A stretch of DNA of 11,219 nt from Haloarculaceae archaeon. Lineage in GTDB: Archaea; Halobacteriota; Halobacteria; Halobacteriales; Haloarculaceae. The stretch lies in contig JAHENO010000225.1 in assembly GCA_018609945.1 (NCBI GenBank), positions 1-11,219 on the forward strand. The letters are read 5' to 3'. Shown here piece by piece: positions 4,965 to 11,219 of the stretch. The position numbers and the translations under genes were made by a program. Under the pieces are notes generated by a model. The model saw nothing but the letters and a program-made list of their open reading frames with translations, ran no database searches and was not told where the DNA came from. Positions within the stretch are counted from its first letter, which is position 1. Each line of letters begins with the position of its first letter.

Positions 4965-7900
4965 ATGCTTCCAGCCGGGTTTCGCCCGCTACGGCCGGTC
5001 GTGGTCGGCGACGACACGCTCGAGGAGACACTCTCCGGGTGGGAGAGCGACGCGGGGTGGGAACTCGACGCCGAGGCCGTCGATCCCGAAGCGATCCGGG
5101 AGGGGGACGCCGTCGAGGGGCGGCCCGACTGTGTCGTGGTGGACGGCGAGGAACTCGGAACCGACTGTGTCGACGTCGTCGCGGCGTGTTCCGAGGTACG
5201 GCCGGAACTGCCGGTCGTGCTACTGGTCGACGGCACGCCCGAGGTGGCTGCCGCCGCACTGGACGCAGGAGCCACCGAGACGCTGCCCCGTGCGGTCGTC
5301 GAATCGGAGCCGCGGGTGGCTGCCGACCAGATCCGCGAAGCAGTCGAGCGCGAGCGCGCCCGCCAGGGGTTCGGCGAGGTCTTCGAGAACGTCTCGGACG
5401 GGCTGGTCGTCCACGACCCCGAGACCGGCGAGATACGGGACGTCAACGAGCGCTACTGCGAGATAACGGGCTACGACCGCGAGGAACTGGTCGGCGACAA
5501 CCTCCGGGTGATCGTCTCCGACGAGTCCGAGGACTCCTTCGAGGACGCCCTCGAACGGATCGAGCGGGCCCGGGCCGAGGGCCCACAGCTGTTCGAATTC
5601 GAGGGCGTGCGCAAGGACGGCACGCGGTTCGTCGGCGAGGTCCACCTCAGCGTCGTCGACCTCCAGGGCCGCGAGCAGGTGCTCGCAAGCGTCAGGGACG
5701 TCACCGAGCGCAAGCGCCGCGAGCGCGAGTACGAACAGATCTTCAACAGCGTCAACGACACCATCGCGGTCATCGACCCGGACTCGGGCGAGATCGTCGA
5801 CGCGAACGAGAGCCTCTGTGATCTGCTCGGCTACGAGAAGGCGGACCTCCTGGGCATGAACCCCGCGGAGGTCAGCGTCGCCGAGGAGGGATACACCGAG
5901 GAACGCGGCGCGGAGATCATCGACACGGTCGTCGAGTCCGGTGAGCGGTACCAGACCGAGTGGCAGGTCGAGACCAGCGACGGGTCGACCCGCTGGCTCG
6001 ACATCCTCGGGACCACCGCCACTATCGGCGGGGAGACGCGGTACCTCTCCATCGGGCGGGACGTCACCGAGCGCCGCCGCCTCGAACGCACCTACCGCGA
6101 GGTGTTCGAGAACGTCTCGGACGGGCTGGTCGTCCAGGAGCCCGAGACGGGCGAACTCCTCGACGTCAACGAGCGCTACTGCGAACTGATGGGGTACGAC
6201 CGCGAGGAACTGGTCGGCATGACCGTCGCCGACCTCATCCCGGAGGACGCCGACTACACCGAGACGGAGGCCTTCGAGCGGATCGAGCGGGCCCGGGCCG
6301 AGGGCCCACAGCTGTTCGAGGTCGACGCCCGCCGCAAGGACGGCACGGCATTCGTCGGCGAGGTCCACCTCAGCGTCGTCGAACTCCGGGGGGACGAGCG
6401 GATGCTCGCCAGCGTCCGGGACGTCACCGAGCGCAAGCGCCGCGAGCGGATGGTCGAGTCCCTCCACGACGCCACCGAGCGCCTCCAGGAGGCCGAGACG
6501 ACCGGGGAAGCCTGCCGGCGGACCGTCGAGGCCGCCCGTGACGTCCTCGAGTTGCCCATGACGGCCTGCTGGCTCCACCGCGAGGGCGAAAGCGAGAACG
6601 AGAGCGATTGCGATGGCGGGAGCGGCGGCGACGGTGAGACTCCCCGACTCGAACCGGTCGCGGCGACCGAACCCGTCCAGGAGATCGACCCGGGGGCGTT
6701 CCGACCCGGGGACGTCGAGTACGAGGCGTTCCGCGAGGGCGAGCTGCTGGTCTACGACCCAAGCGAGCACTTCCCGGAGAACCCGCTGGACGCGGCGATC
6801 ATGCTGCCACTCGGCGAGCACGGCATGCTCGCGGCCGGCAAGCTGGGCGTCTCCGAGTACGACGAGTTCGTCGTCGACGCCGCACGGACGCTCGCGGGGC
6901 ACGTCCGGACCGCCCTCGACCGGGTCACCCGCGCAGAGCGGCTCCGCGAGAGCGAGCGCCGACTGACGGCCATCCTCGACCGTATCGACGAGGCGATCTT
7001 CCTGGCGCCCGCGACCGAGATCAACGACAGCGACCCCGCGGCCGACTACGTGAGCGCCGGCTACGAGAGCGTCTACGGCCTCTCGCTGCAGGAGATGCAC
7101 GACACCTACGAGGAGGGCTTTTTCGGCCTCCTCCATCCCGACGAGTACGACGCCTACTGGGCGTTCGTCGACGGCATCCGGCGCGACATCGAGGCCGGCG
7201 ATCCCGCGGAGAGCTACTCGCGCGAGTACCGGATCGCCCCCCCGGACGGCGATCGACGGTGGATCCACTCGGACTACTATCCCACGGAGTGGGACGACGG
7301 CGAGCGCAAGATCGTGGTCGTGAGCCGGGACGTCACCGAGCGCAAGGAGCGCGAGCAGACCCTGGAGTCGTTCCACGACGCCACGGCCGAGCTGACGACG
7401 GCGGACACCGTCGACGAGGTCGGGCAAATCGCCGTCCAGGCGGCGGCGGAGGTGTTCGCGCTGCCCGCGACGGCAGTCTACACCTACGACGAGAACGCGG
7501 GCGTGCTCGAACCGGCCGCCGCGGGGCCCGGCATCGACGGAGAGCTGGGCAGCCTCGACGCCGGGGACGACCCCGCCTGGGCCGCCTTCGTCGAGGAACG
7601 GATGCGCCGGGTCGAGGTCGCCGGGGCGCCGGCGCTGGACGGCGGTCCGACCGACGAGGCGCTGCTCGTCCCGCTGGGCGGGAACGGCCTGCTGGCGGTC
7701 TGGCACGCCGGGGAGGAACTCGACCCCGACGCCGCCAACATCATGGCCGCGACCGCCGAGGCCGCTCTCAACCGACTCCGCGGCGAGCGCCGCCTCGAAA
7801 CCCGCAGCGAGGAGCTCCGGGCGCAGGCCGAACGCGCCCGCCGCCTCGAAGCGGTAACGGAACTGACCCGGCGCGTCGAGGCAGCCATCACCGCCGAATC

Positions 7901-9032
7901 CTCGCGACGGGGCGTCCAGGAAGCCGTCTGCGAGGAGTTGACCGACGTCGACCCGTTCGGGGCGGCGTGGGTCGCCGAGGCCGACGTCGGGACGGACCGT
8001 CTCGCGCCCCGGGCGGTGGCGGGCATCGACCGCGACGGCGCCGAGCGCTCGCTCGACGCCGGCCGCCCCGGTAGTGACGCCGACACCCATCCGGCCTACG
8101 AGGCCTGGCAGTCGGGAGAGCCGGCGGTCGTCGAGGACCTGGTCGGGGGCCGCCGGAGCGGCTGGCGGCGGACCCTGCTTTCCCGGGGCGCCGGCTCGGT
8201 CTGTGCGGTCCCGCTGGCCTACGGCGGGGTCACCCACGGCGTGCTCACCGTCGTCGCGGACGAACCCGACGCCTTCGGCGACCACGAACGCGAGGTGTTC
8301 GACCAGCTCGGCACCTCCATTGGTTACGCCATCACGGCCGTCGAGCGCCAGCGCGCCCTCGAGTCCGACGACACGCTCGAACTGGCCTTCGAGGGTGCCC
8401 GCGAGAGCGTCCCCTTCGGCCGGCTTGCCGACGCGCTGGGCTGTCGCGTCCACCACGAGCGCACCGTCCGCCGGCAGGACGGCTCGGTCAGCGTCTACTA
8501 CACGCTGTCGGGGGATCTGCCCGACGGGGTCGCCGCGGCCGCCGAGGAGACGCTGCCGGGGACCGTCGAGACCATCACCCGAGCGGACGGCGAGGCCGTC
8601 ATCGAGCGCCGTGGCTCCTCGTGGTTCGGCGCCATCGTCTCCGAGTACGGCGGCGTCCTGCGCCACGGCGAGGCGTCACCCTCGGAGCTGTCGCTGGTGG
8701 TCGAACTCCCCCGCGAGGCCGACACCCGGACCATCGTGGAGCGCCTCCAGGAGGCGTTCCCCGGCCTGGAGCTGACGGCACAGCGCCAGCACCGCGAGAC
8801 GGCCGCCACCACACGCGAGGTCGCCGCCCAGCTCGAACGCCGTCTCACCGACCGCCAGCTGGAGGCGCTCCAGACGGCCCACGCGATGGGCTACTTCGAC
8901 TGGCCCCGCGAGAGCAGCGGCGAGGACGTCGCCGAGGCGCTCGGAATCACCCAGCCGACGGTCAACAAACACATCCGGCTCGGCGAACGCGGCGTGTTCG
9001 AGTTGCTGTTCGGATCCGACGAGGGGCCGTGA
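4965..9032 (+). CDS. Giant PAS/GAF multi-sensor protein with Bat domain and HTH_10
   Basis: 1355 residues, cytoplasmic, no membrane segments. Order: a receiver-like domain (about 8-130) keeping Asp16/Asp17 and a candidate phospho-site Asp60 (VVVDGEE), but with Arg for the usual Lys (TLPR); PAS1 (138-255), PAS2 (258-375), PAS3 (379-495), each ending in a DVTER motif; GAF1 (about 495-660) with an acidic Gly/Glu/Ser insert; PAS4 (669-790); GAF2 (795-935); a coiled coil (about 940-965); GAF3 (965-1125); a Bat-type domain (1130-1290); and HTH_10 (about 1294-1350) with LTDRQLEALQTAHAMGYFDWP and VAEALGITQPTVNKHI. No histidine kinase is present, so it is a one-component regulator. PAS and GAF domains usually read small ligands, redox state, oxygen or light. 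Bat of Halobacterium has a PAS-GAF-HTH plan and activates bacterio-opsin; this is a much enlarged cousin with unknown targets. The long minus-strand frame over it is a high-GC shadow. Confidence 0.9.
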   Translation: MLPAGFRPLRPVVVGDDTLEETLSGWESDAGWELDAEAVDPEAIREGDAVEGRPDCVVVDGEELGTDCVDVVAACSEVRPELPVVLLVDGTPEVAAAALDAGATETLPRAVVESEPRVAADQIREAVERERARQGFGEVFENVSDGLVVHDPETGEIRDVNERYCEITGYDREELVGDNLRVIVSDESEDSFEDALERIERARAEGPQLFEFEGVRKDGTRFVGEVHLSVVDLQGREQVLASVRDVTERKRREREYEQIFNSVNDTIAVIDPDSGEIVDANESLCDLLGYEKADLLGMNPAEVSVAEEGYTEERGAEIIDTVVESGERYQTEWQVETSDGSTRWLDILGTTATIGGETRYLSIGRDVTERRRLERTYREVFENVSDGLVVQEPETGELLDVNERYCELMGYDREELVGMTVADLIPEDADYTETEAFERIERARAEGPQLFEVDARRKDGTAFVGEVHLSVVELRGDERMLASVRDVTERKRRERMVESLHDATERLQEAETTGEACRRTVEAARDVLELPMTACWLHREGESENESDCDGGSGGDGETPRLEPVAATEPVQEIDPGAFRPGDVEYEAFREGELLVYDPSEHFPENPLDAAIMLPLGEHGMLAAGKLGVSEYDEFVVDAARTLAGHVRTALDRVTRAERLRESERRLTAILDRIDEAIFLAPATEINDSDPAADYVSAGYESVYGLSLQEMHDTYEEGFFGLLHPDEYDAYWAFVDGIRRDIEAGDPAESYSREYRIAPPDGDRRWIHSDYYPTEWDDGERKIVVVSRDVTERKEREQTLESFHDATAELTTADTVDEVGQIAVQAAAEVFALPATAVYTYDENAGVLEPAAAGPGIDGELGSLDAGDDPAWAAFVEERMRRVEVAGAPALDGGPTDEALLVPLGGNGLLAVWHAGEELDPDAANIMAATAEAALNRLRGERRLETRSEELRAQAERARRLEAVTELTRRVEAAITAESSRRGVQEAVCEELTDVDPFGAAWVAEADVGTDRLAPRAVAGIDRDGAERSLDAGRPGSDADTHPAYEAWQSGEPAVVEDLVGGRRSGWRRTLLSRGAGSVCAVPLAYGGVTHGVLTVVADEPDAFGDHEREVFDQLGTSIGYAITAVERQRALESDDTLELAFEGARESVPFGRLADALGCRVHHERTVRRQDGSVSVYYTLSGDLPDGVAAAAEETLPGTVETITRADGEAVIERRGSSWFGAIVSEYGGVLRHGEASPSELSLVVELPREADTRTIVERLQEAFPGLELTAQRQHRETAATTREVAAQLERRLTDRQLEALQTAHAMGYFDWPRESSGEDVAEALGITQPTVNKHIRLGERGVFELLFGSDEGP
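5378..5728 (+). repeat. PAS1 copy of an intragenic duplication
   Basis: By hand count PAS1 matches PAS3 (6101-6451) at 83 of 117 residues, with no gap and a constant 723-bp offset. It includes identical DNA runs of 41 bp (5556-5596 and 6279-6319) and 32 bp (5628-5659 and 6351-6382). PAS2 between them is much more different. The pair reflects a recent domain duplication or continuing gene conversion. Confidence 0.8.
6101..6451 (+). repeat. PAS3 copy of the intragenic duplication
   Basis: Partner of 5378-5728. The flanks (VFENVSDGLVV at the start, LASVRDVTERKRRER at the end) and the ERIERARAEGPQLFE core are unchanged. The stretch around residues 420-436, corresponding to the variable PAS loop, has diverged almost completely, as expected if the two copies now sense different things. 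Confidence 0.8.
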
Positions 9033-9146
9033 CCGCGCTGCGATCGAGGGAGGGCCGGAACCGCCAGCGAAACCGGGGCGGGCCACGCGCCTGCGAGGGG
9101 GAGGAGGGCCGAAACGGCGATCAGCGGGACCGGCGGCGGGGATGAC

Positions 9147-9162
9147 GGCGACAGGTGTCGCC
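9147..9162. terminator. Hairpin between convergent genes
   Basis: GGCGACA-GG-TGTCGCC, a near-perfect palindrome able to form a 5-bp stem with a 6-nt loop on either strand. It lies in the 152-bp gap between the sensor gene (ends 9032, plus) and the ArsR-like gene (ends 9185, minus). No T-tract follows on either side, so terminator function is only suggested by place. The rest of 9033-9184 is purine-rich, GC-rich and shows no gene. Confidence 0.35.
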
Positions 9163-9184
9163 CTCGTCCGGACCGGGATCCGTC

Positions 9185-9514
9185 TCAGTCGGCCGATTCG
9201 GCCAGCGAGACGCTGCCGTCGACGCCGTGGGGACCGACCTCGAGCTGGAGTTCGTCGAGCGCGAGGTGGAACTGCTTGCGGTGGTGGCCGTCGGCGTCGT
9301 AGGTCATCTCCGTGGTGACGAACCCGACCTCCTCCAGCCGGTCGAGGCGCCTGTAGGCCGTCGCGCGGGACATGTCACAGGCCTCGGCCAGGTCCGCGGC
9401 CCCCATCGGTCCGTCTTCGAGCCTGGCGAGGATGCGGCAGGCGTAGTCGTCGCTCAATACGTCGAGTACACTGTCGACGTCTGCCGTTCGCCGAGCGCGC
9501 GCAGTATCCGTCAT
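9185..9514 (-). CDS. ArsR-like winged-helix transcription regulator
   Basis: 109 residues from the ATG ending at 9514. An in-frame ATG ending at 9544 would lie upstream of the predicted transcript start and is rejected. The core VDSVLDVLSDDYACRILARL, ADLAEACDMSRATAYRRLDRL and EVGFVTTEM is a typical ArsR/HTH_20 winged helix: helix 1, then the helix-turn-helix, then the wing with the DADGHHRKQFHL hairpin. It probably binds DNA as a dimer. There are no clustered Cys/His metal ligands (two isolated Cys), so metal sensing is not indicated. It is divergent from the FAD-protein gene, and autoregulation plus control of that neighbour is the common arrangement. A palindrome (9643-9663) in the gap is a possible site. 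Inducer unknown. Confidence 0.8.
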   Translation of the reverse strand: MTDTARARRTADVDSVLDVLSDDYACRILARLEDGPMGAADLAEACDMSRATAYRRLDRLEEVGFVTTEMTYDADGHHRKQFHLALDELQLEVGPHGVDGSVSLAESAD

Positions 9515-9552
9515 CGAGTAGGGCAACGACGCCCGCCCACCCAATTCTATCG

Positions 9553-9560
9553 TCTATACT
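9553..9560 (-). promoter_or_regulatory. TATA box of the ArsR-like gene
   Basis: Minus-strand AGTATAGA, which places the transcript start near 9530, about 16 nt before the ATG ending at 9514. This is the evidence for choosing that start over the ATG ending at 9544. Confidence 0.55.
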
Positions 9561-9642
9561 GACTGTCCTCCCACACCGAACGGGGCTAGTAATATTGACC
9601 GGCAGCGAGCCGTCTTGCGGTCGACGGGTCGGCAGGTCGGGG

Positions 9643-9663
9643 GTGTTTCCGAGCCAGAAACAC
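9643..9663 (+). promoter_or_regulatory. GTGTTTC-N7-GAAACAC operator-like palindrome
   Basis: Perfect 7-bp inverted repeat with a 7-bp spacer, ending about 10 bp before the TATA-like TTTATG at 9674-9679 that serves the FAD-protein gene. Its core, GTTTC-N7-GAAAC, equals the palindrome at 4301-4317. It suits a dimeric regulator such as the divergent ArsR-like protein, but the second occurrence is far away from that gene. Confidence 0.55.
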
Positions 9664-9673
9664 GCGAGGCGAA

Positions 9674-9679
9674 TTTATG
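9674..9679 (+). promoter_or_regulatory. TATA box upstream of the FAD-protein gene
   Basis: TTTATG following AA, with expected transcript start near 9700-9703. A purine-rich GGAGGGAGGG (9692-9701) follows and could act as a ribosome binding site for ATG 9708 rather than for ATG 9785. Confidence 0.45.
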
Positions 9680-9707
9680 CGGCTACCGGACGGAGGGAGG
9701 GTATGGG

Positions 9708-9784
9708 ATGGCCAGTGACGGTATCGACGCGACACAGACGGCACGTGACGCGACCGGCCCGGTGCGGGGTGGCGCGTTGAACGG
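9708..9784 (+). other. Possible N-terminal coding stretch in another frame, or overlapping upstream ORF
   Basis: ATG 9708 sits 6 nt after a GGAGGGAGGG sequence and near the predicted transcript start. It reads MASDGIDATQTARDATGPV, a typical haloarchaeal composition, up to about 9784. Beyond that its frame turns Arg/Ser-rich inside the FAD-protein gene and stops at 10001. It may be the true beginning of that gene, displaced by a one-base frameshift near 9785, or a short overlapping leader ORF. Confidence 0.35.
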
Positions 9785-10975
9785 ATGTCCGGGACAGTCC
9801 CGTCCGGCCTGCAGACGCCACCGGCTCGCGAGCGGTCGGCCACGTCGCGCGACCTGCTCGCCGACGGATCGGGTCGCGACCGCCAGACGCTGGTCGTCGG
9901 CGGCGGGCCGGCGGCACTCGCGACTGCGGGATTCCTCGACCAGGCCGGCCTCGACCCGGTGCTCGCGCGCGGCCCCGACACGCCCGACCGGGGGGCCGTA
10001 ATCCTCTGGCAACCGGGACTCGTGCTTCTCGAACGGCTCGGTCTCCGCCGGCCCGTGGAGACGCTCGGGACGCCACTGACTGCCCTCCGGTGTGCCGAGC
10101 CGACCTGTTCGTGGACAGAGCGCTTACCGGGTCGGGAACCGCCGGTTGCGATCCGGAGCGACCACCTCGAAGCAGTCATGCGCCGACACGTTGCCGACCG
10201 GTTTCGGAGCACCGACCGGGCGGTTGCGTCGGTCCGGCCGAACGGGACCGGCGTCGTCGCGACCTTCGAAGACGGGGTCGAGGAGCCCTTCGACGCCGTC
10301 GCGACGACCCAGCGGGCGGTCGTGCCAGACGGAGAGGGAGCGTGCTCGCAGTCGGTCTGCTGGTGGTCGTTCGACTGGCCCGAAGGCGTGCCCGCACCCG
10401 GCGTGGCGACCGAGGCCTGGGGAACCGACGCGGCGGCCTTCACCGTTCCCCTCGAGGAATCGGTCCGGGCCGACCTCGTCGCCACGGGTGGGGCCGCGGC
10501 CGCGCGACCGCTCTCGCCGGACGCACTATGCGAGCAGTTCGGCAGCCTCGCGGCCCCGCTCGGGGACGCCCTCGCCGCCCTCGACGGGACGACACTCCAG
10601 TACAGGCAGACCGCCTGCGGGGTGCCGGGTGCGCTGTGTGTCGACGGCGTCGCGGCGGTCGGGCCGGCGGCACACGCGTCCGTCCCCGGCGGGTGTCTGA
10701 GCGCGACCCTGGCCGTCGAGGATGGGTGGGTGCTCGCCGACGCGCTGGCCTACGGTCCCGAGCCGGTGGCCGACGCGCTGGCGGCGTACGCCGACCGGCG
10801 GCGCCGGCGCCTGGTCGACGTCAGCTCCGCACTCCGGGACGACGCGCTGGTCGAGCGGGTGTCGACCGACCCGCAGCCGCCGCTCGACGGGGTGTGTGCC
10901 CGCCGGACGCTCGCATTCGGTCACCTCTTCGGCGTCGCCGAGGGACTCGTCCGGGACGTGCCCGAGCAACTGTGA
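9785..10975 (+). CDS. FAD-binding monooxygenase/oxidoreductase-like protein with an altered second flavin motif
   Basis: 396 residues in this frame. The Rossmann dinucleotide fold starts at residue 35 (TLVVGGGPAALATAGFL, GxGxxA type), then IRSDHLEAVM (123-132), resembling the R-x-x-L segment of the aromatic hydroxylase/geranylgeranyl reductase superfamily. The second FAD motif (289-320) reads VAAVGPAAHASVPGG and then SATLAVEDGWVLADAL. In relatives the segment is GDAAH, with the Asp touching the flavin ribityl chain; here it is Gly293-Pro294. Flavin binding may be weak, altered or lost. The substrate cannot be inferred. Before the fold there are 34 extra polar residues, and a stop at 9746 limits this frame, so 9785 is the first ATG. 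The leader would be over 80 nt, and ATG 9708 in another frame has a better ribosome site, so the start is uncertain. The divergent ArsR-like regulator may control it. Confidence 0.72.
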   Translation: MSGTVPSGLQTPPARERSATSRDLLADGSGRDRQTLVVGGGPAALATAGFLDQAGLDPVLARGPDTPDRGAVILWQPGLVLLERLGLRRPVETLGTPLTALRCAEPTCSWTERLPGREPPVAIRSDHLEAVMRRHVADRFRSTDRAVASVRPNGTGVVATFEDGVEEPFDAVATTQRAVVPDGEGACSQSVCWWSFDWPEGVPAPGVATEAWGTDAAAFTVPLEESVRADLVATGGAAAARPLSPDALCEQFGSLAAPLGDALAALDGTTLQYRQTACGVPGALCVDGVAAVGPAAHASVPGGCLSATLAVEDGWVLADALAYGPEPVADALAAYADRRRRRLVDVSSALRDDALVERVSTDPQPPLDGVCARRTLAFGHLFGVAEGLVRDVPEQL

Positions 10976-11008
10976 CCGCGACCGTGTGGGAAGAGGGCAG
11001 GGTCGCGG
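10976..11008 (+). terminator. Inverted repeat just after the FAD-protein stop codon
   Basis: CCGCGACC (10976-10983) begins at the first base after the stop and pairs perfectly with GGTCGCGG (11001-11008) across a 17-nt loop. It is a plausible 3'-end stem or terminator for the FAD-protein mRNA, though no T-tract follows. Confidence 0.4.
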
Positions 11009-11028
11009 TGAGCGTGTGACGCTCCCTT

Positions 11029-11042
11029 GCAGTCGCGACTGC
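11029..11042. repeat. Perfect 14-bp palindrome GCAGTCGCGACTGC
   Basis: Self-complementary sequence in the 244-bp gap downstream of the FAD-protein gene, about 20 bp before a TATA-like element at 11066. It could be a regulator site or part of a 3'-end structure. Confidence 0.4.
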
Positions 11043-11065
11043 ACCCCGACGCAGGTGGCGGTAGT

Positions 11066-11121
11066 ACTTAAATCCCTGTGCGGATTGTCTGACGGAGAAC
11101 CGCTCGACAGCGACCATTTTT
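11066..11121 (+). promoter_or_regulatory. TATA-like element followed by a hairpin and T-tract
   Basis: TACTTAAAT near 11065-11073 resembles a haloarchaeal TATA box. About 30 bp on, CGCT-CGAC-AGCG (11101-11112) forms a small hairpin followed by T5 at 11117-11121. A transcript started here would meet the T-tract after about 25 nt, so this is either an abortive or attenuated start, or two unrelated elements. No ORF is seen. Confidence 0.3.
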
Positions 11122-11136
11122 GACGCCAGTCAGACG

Positions 11137-11165
11137 GGTGTCACACTGGTGTCAACATATTTAAA
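11137..11165 (+). promoter_or_regulatory. Promoter with tandem GGTGTCA repeats, for a gene beyond the right edge
   Basis: GGTGTCA occurs at 11137-11143 and 11148-11154, spaced 11 bp apart (one helical turn) and on one face of the DNA. It directly abuts the TATA element ATATTTAAAA (11157-11166). CCAGT (11126-11130) and ACTGG (11145-11149) also form an inverted repeat here. Transcription should start near 11187. ATG 11207 meets a stop after two codons, so the real start may be GTG 11212 or lie outside the window. Confidence 0.5.
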
Positions 11166-11219
11166 ACGAGCGCGCCGTCGCGGTCGAAATTCCCCGGCGG
11201 GACGCTATGGAGTGAGAAG

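Noticed and set aside
4366..5259. 297-codon Arg/Pro-rich frame over the deaminase and its promoter
   Set aside because: It runs through a divergent promoter region and the deaminase in another frame, and its composition is typical of a frame shadow.
5220..8666. 1148-codon open frame on the minus strand opposite the sensor-regulator
   Set aside because: High-GC haloarchaeal genes leave the antisense frame open. This one lacks domain motifs and mirrors the codon pattern of the plus-strand PAS/GAF gene.
9556..9565. ATACTGACTG, shared with the end of the 82-bp inverted-repeat element
   Set aside because: Only 10 bases match, no inverted partner lies nearby, and it overlaps the TATA box of the ArsR-like gene. 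Chance is enough to explain it.
9586..10485. 299-codon minus-strand frame opposite the FAD-protein gene
   Set aside because: Ser/Arg-rich shadow; the plus strand carries a clear Rossmann FAD motif.
1..11219. CRISPR arrays, tRNA or rRNA genes, toxin-antitoxin or defence operons
   Set aside because: No regularly spaced repeats, no tRNA cloverleaf arms with conserved TTCGA loop in a gap, no rRNA-like stretches and no recognisable defence genes were seen.

Overview
The window is haloarchaeal DNA, and the sequence alone does not fix the genus. Supporting signs are high GC with strong G/C preference at third codon positions, very acidic proteins, TATA boxes about 25-30 bp upstream of leaderless or short-leader starts, two proteins ending in the Bat (bacterio-opsin activator, HTH_10) helix-turn-helix, and a transposon tail typical of haloarchaeal IS200/IS605-IS1341 elements.

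Layout. Positions 1-352 (minus) look like the last codons and right-end hairpin of a TnpB-type element whose 5' part is gone. It is followed by a DoxX-like membrane protein (393-797) and a 52-residue one-helix membrane protein (935-1093) with its own promoter and a hairpin/T6 terminator. A less GC-rich block (about 1100-3850) follows. It holds a palindromic promoter, a 49-codon small ORF, a folate-dependent demethylase of the GcvT/DmdA superfamily (1514-2881) and a separately promoted single-domain Bat-type regulator (2993-3658). A near-identical 21-bp direct repeat flanks this block (1158-1178 and 3826-3846), and an 82-bp nested inverted-repeat structure lies at its right end (3698-3779). The block could be a transferred catabolic cassette, with enzyme and regulator side by side.

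From 3899 on the DNA is mostly much richer in GC. Two minus-strand genes encode a 119-residue beta-rich hypothetical protein and a CMP/dCMP-fold nucleoside/base deaminase. The deaminase is divergent from a giant 1355-residue signalling protein (4965-9032): degenerate receiver, PAS-PAS-PAS-GAF-PAS-GAF-GAF, Bat domain, HTH_10. It has no histidine kinase, so it looks like a one-component sensor and transcription regulator. Then come an ArsR-like winged-helix regulator (9185-9514, minus) and, divergent from it, an FAD-binding oxidoreductase (9785-10975) with an altered second flavin motif. The window ends in a promoter region for a gene lying beyond it.

The most unexpected signals are non-coding. 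The same palindrome, GTTTC-N7-GAAAC, sits 11-12 bp upstream of the TATA box of two separate genes (4301-4317 and 9645-9661). The repeat-flanked demethylase/regulator block, the promoter palindrome carrying two TATA elements, and the surviving TnpB right end without its protein core also merit a look. No complete new defence or biosynthetic system is evident.
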